A DNA stretch of 64,000 nt from Heliopora coerulea (taxonomy: Eukaryota > Cnidaria > Anthozoa > Scleralcyonacea > Helioporidae): the NCBI GenBank assembly GCA_030142905.1, contig JASJOG010000066.1, forward strand, positions 434,001 to 498,000, read 5' to 3'. Position numbers and translations under genes: made by a program. This document shows, in pieces, positions 62,993-64,000 of the stretch (the first letter of the stretch is position 1; each line of letters starts with the position of its first letter). The notes beneath the pieces were generated by a model. That model made no database searches and had not been told where the DNA came from. It saw only the letters and a list, made by a program, of their open reading frames with translations.

Positions 62993-64000
62993 ATCGTCAA
63001 TTGTCAGACGACGGAATTCAAGTCACAAATTCCGGTGTTTTTCGAACTGTCAGGGTGATATGGAAGCTTAAGAGGCTAAGCAATACTGCGAAGAAGGACG
63101 TGGATTTCGATTGCGAATGTGTTTTATCGATGTAACTTCTCAGCTATCTAAAACTAGAAGGATAAATACACGCTCGTTTGGCTAAGAGCAACCGGGACAC
63201 TGATACCTTTCTTTTACATGATCAGTAACTTTAAGAGGACCTTGTTGTTTAATGTATCGTATATTTGCTAAACCTGTCCGGGGAAATCTAGATTCTTTGC
63301 AAACTTTGGACAGTCGAAAGGCTTACTGCGCTTCTATTGCCAGCTCCTTGATCATGAATGCTTTTTTTCTTTTCCCGAAATTCAAACTGCTTATCAAATA
63401 ATGTCGCGCTCCTAATCTTGCAAACTAAAACCATTAAACCTGCAGCAGTAGATCTTGACTTGCACAAGAGGAAGGCGGTCACTACAAGAGGCACTCTTCC
63501 GCTCAAATGCAGTACCAATGTTTGGGCATTGATTATCAGAGCCCATCAGATTTGACGCACACCGATCTTCCAGTTAGTTTTACGTTCATACATCTGGCAA
63601 GAAATAGTTTAACTCAATATCCTACGAGATCCATTCGTAAAACTTGTACTAACTTCAGTTTGAACGCGTTTTGCATTCGAAGGTTTAAGAAAATGAGGTG
63701 ATTTAGCAAATTGTGGTAAGCCTTTCTGGTCGGAACAAGGAAGCTAACTGAATTTGTAACCCTTATCAATTTAAATGACGTACACAGACTGAGGAAAATC
63801 AATGGCAAAGATATTGAAGATCACACATAGTAAGTCCGTAACATATTTTTGCTAATTGCCGCTTCGTTACATGGACGACGGAAGGCGCTTTATACTGGAG
63901 GTAGGGTGGATGGGGGTAATACTTAAAAAAGTAAGAAAAGTGGTGCGTTTCGCCTCCTTTCGACCTCCCTCCAAAAAGTTAGAGATAAGTAAACAGTAAA
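62993..64000. other. Window end, no gene recognised
   Basis: Overlapping short frames at 63288-63808 on both strands lack motifs and ATG support. Nothing else seen. Confidence 0.4.

Overview
The window is eukaryotic, intron-rich, AT-rich and crowded with small decayed transposons. It most resembles an anthozoan cnidarian (stony coral or sea anemone). That placement rests on a single Eph receptor with a non-vertebrate ectodomain, on tRNA-derived SINEs, and on Crypton-, Penelope- and hAT-type remnants in short intergenic DNA. It is an inference; no species is claimed.

One gene dominates the window. A complete Eph receptor tyrosine kinase lies on the minus strand, from the start codon at 44886 to the stop at 17603. 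I assembled 17 coding exons by hand from splice-site phase and protein similarity. They sum to 2622 nt, a multiple of three, and encode 873 residues: signal peptide, ephrin-binding domain, sushi/Cys-rich region, one fibronectin III domain, a Ser/Thr-rich stalk, a transmembrane helix, a juxtamembrane segment with two tyrosines, an intact kinase and a SAM domain. Two features stand out. The usual second fibronectin III repeat is not visible. The intron that splits the glycine-rich loop has a GC-AG rather than a GT-AG boundary.

Layout. 1-5300: no recognised gene; a pogo/Tigger-like MITE, head-to-head tRNA-SINEs and microsatellites. 5317-6480: decayed Crypton-type tyrosine recombinase, plus strand. 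6500-17600: no recognised gene; many foldback or TIR elements and a tandem duplication. 17603-44886: Eph gene, its introns loaded with MITEs, palindromes and a 42-bp-arm hairpin. 44887-45400: upstream region of the Eph gene. 45400-64000: mostly repeats, including a hAT-like MITE family with target-site duplications (one copy nested in another MITE), a 5' fragment of a Penelope-like element, SINEs and interstitial telomere-like DNA. Three minus-strand open segments near 60.0, 61.9 and 62.8 kb may be exons of an unrecognised gene.

The only confident functional gene is the Eph receptor. I saw no previously undescribed system. The main points of novelty are its ectodomain architecture, its non-canonical intron, a possible alternative first exon, and the foldback structures in and around it.
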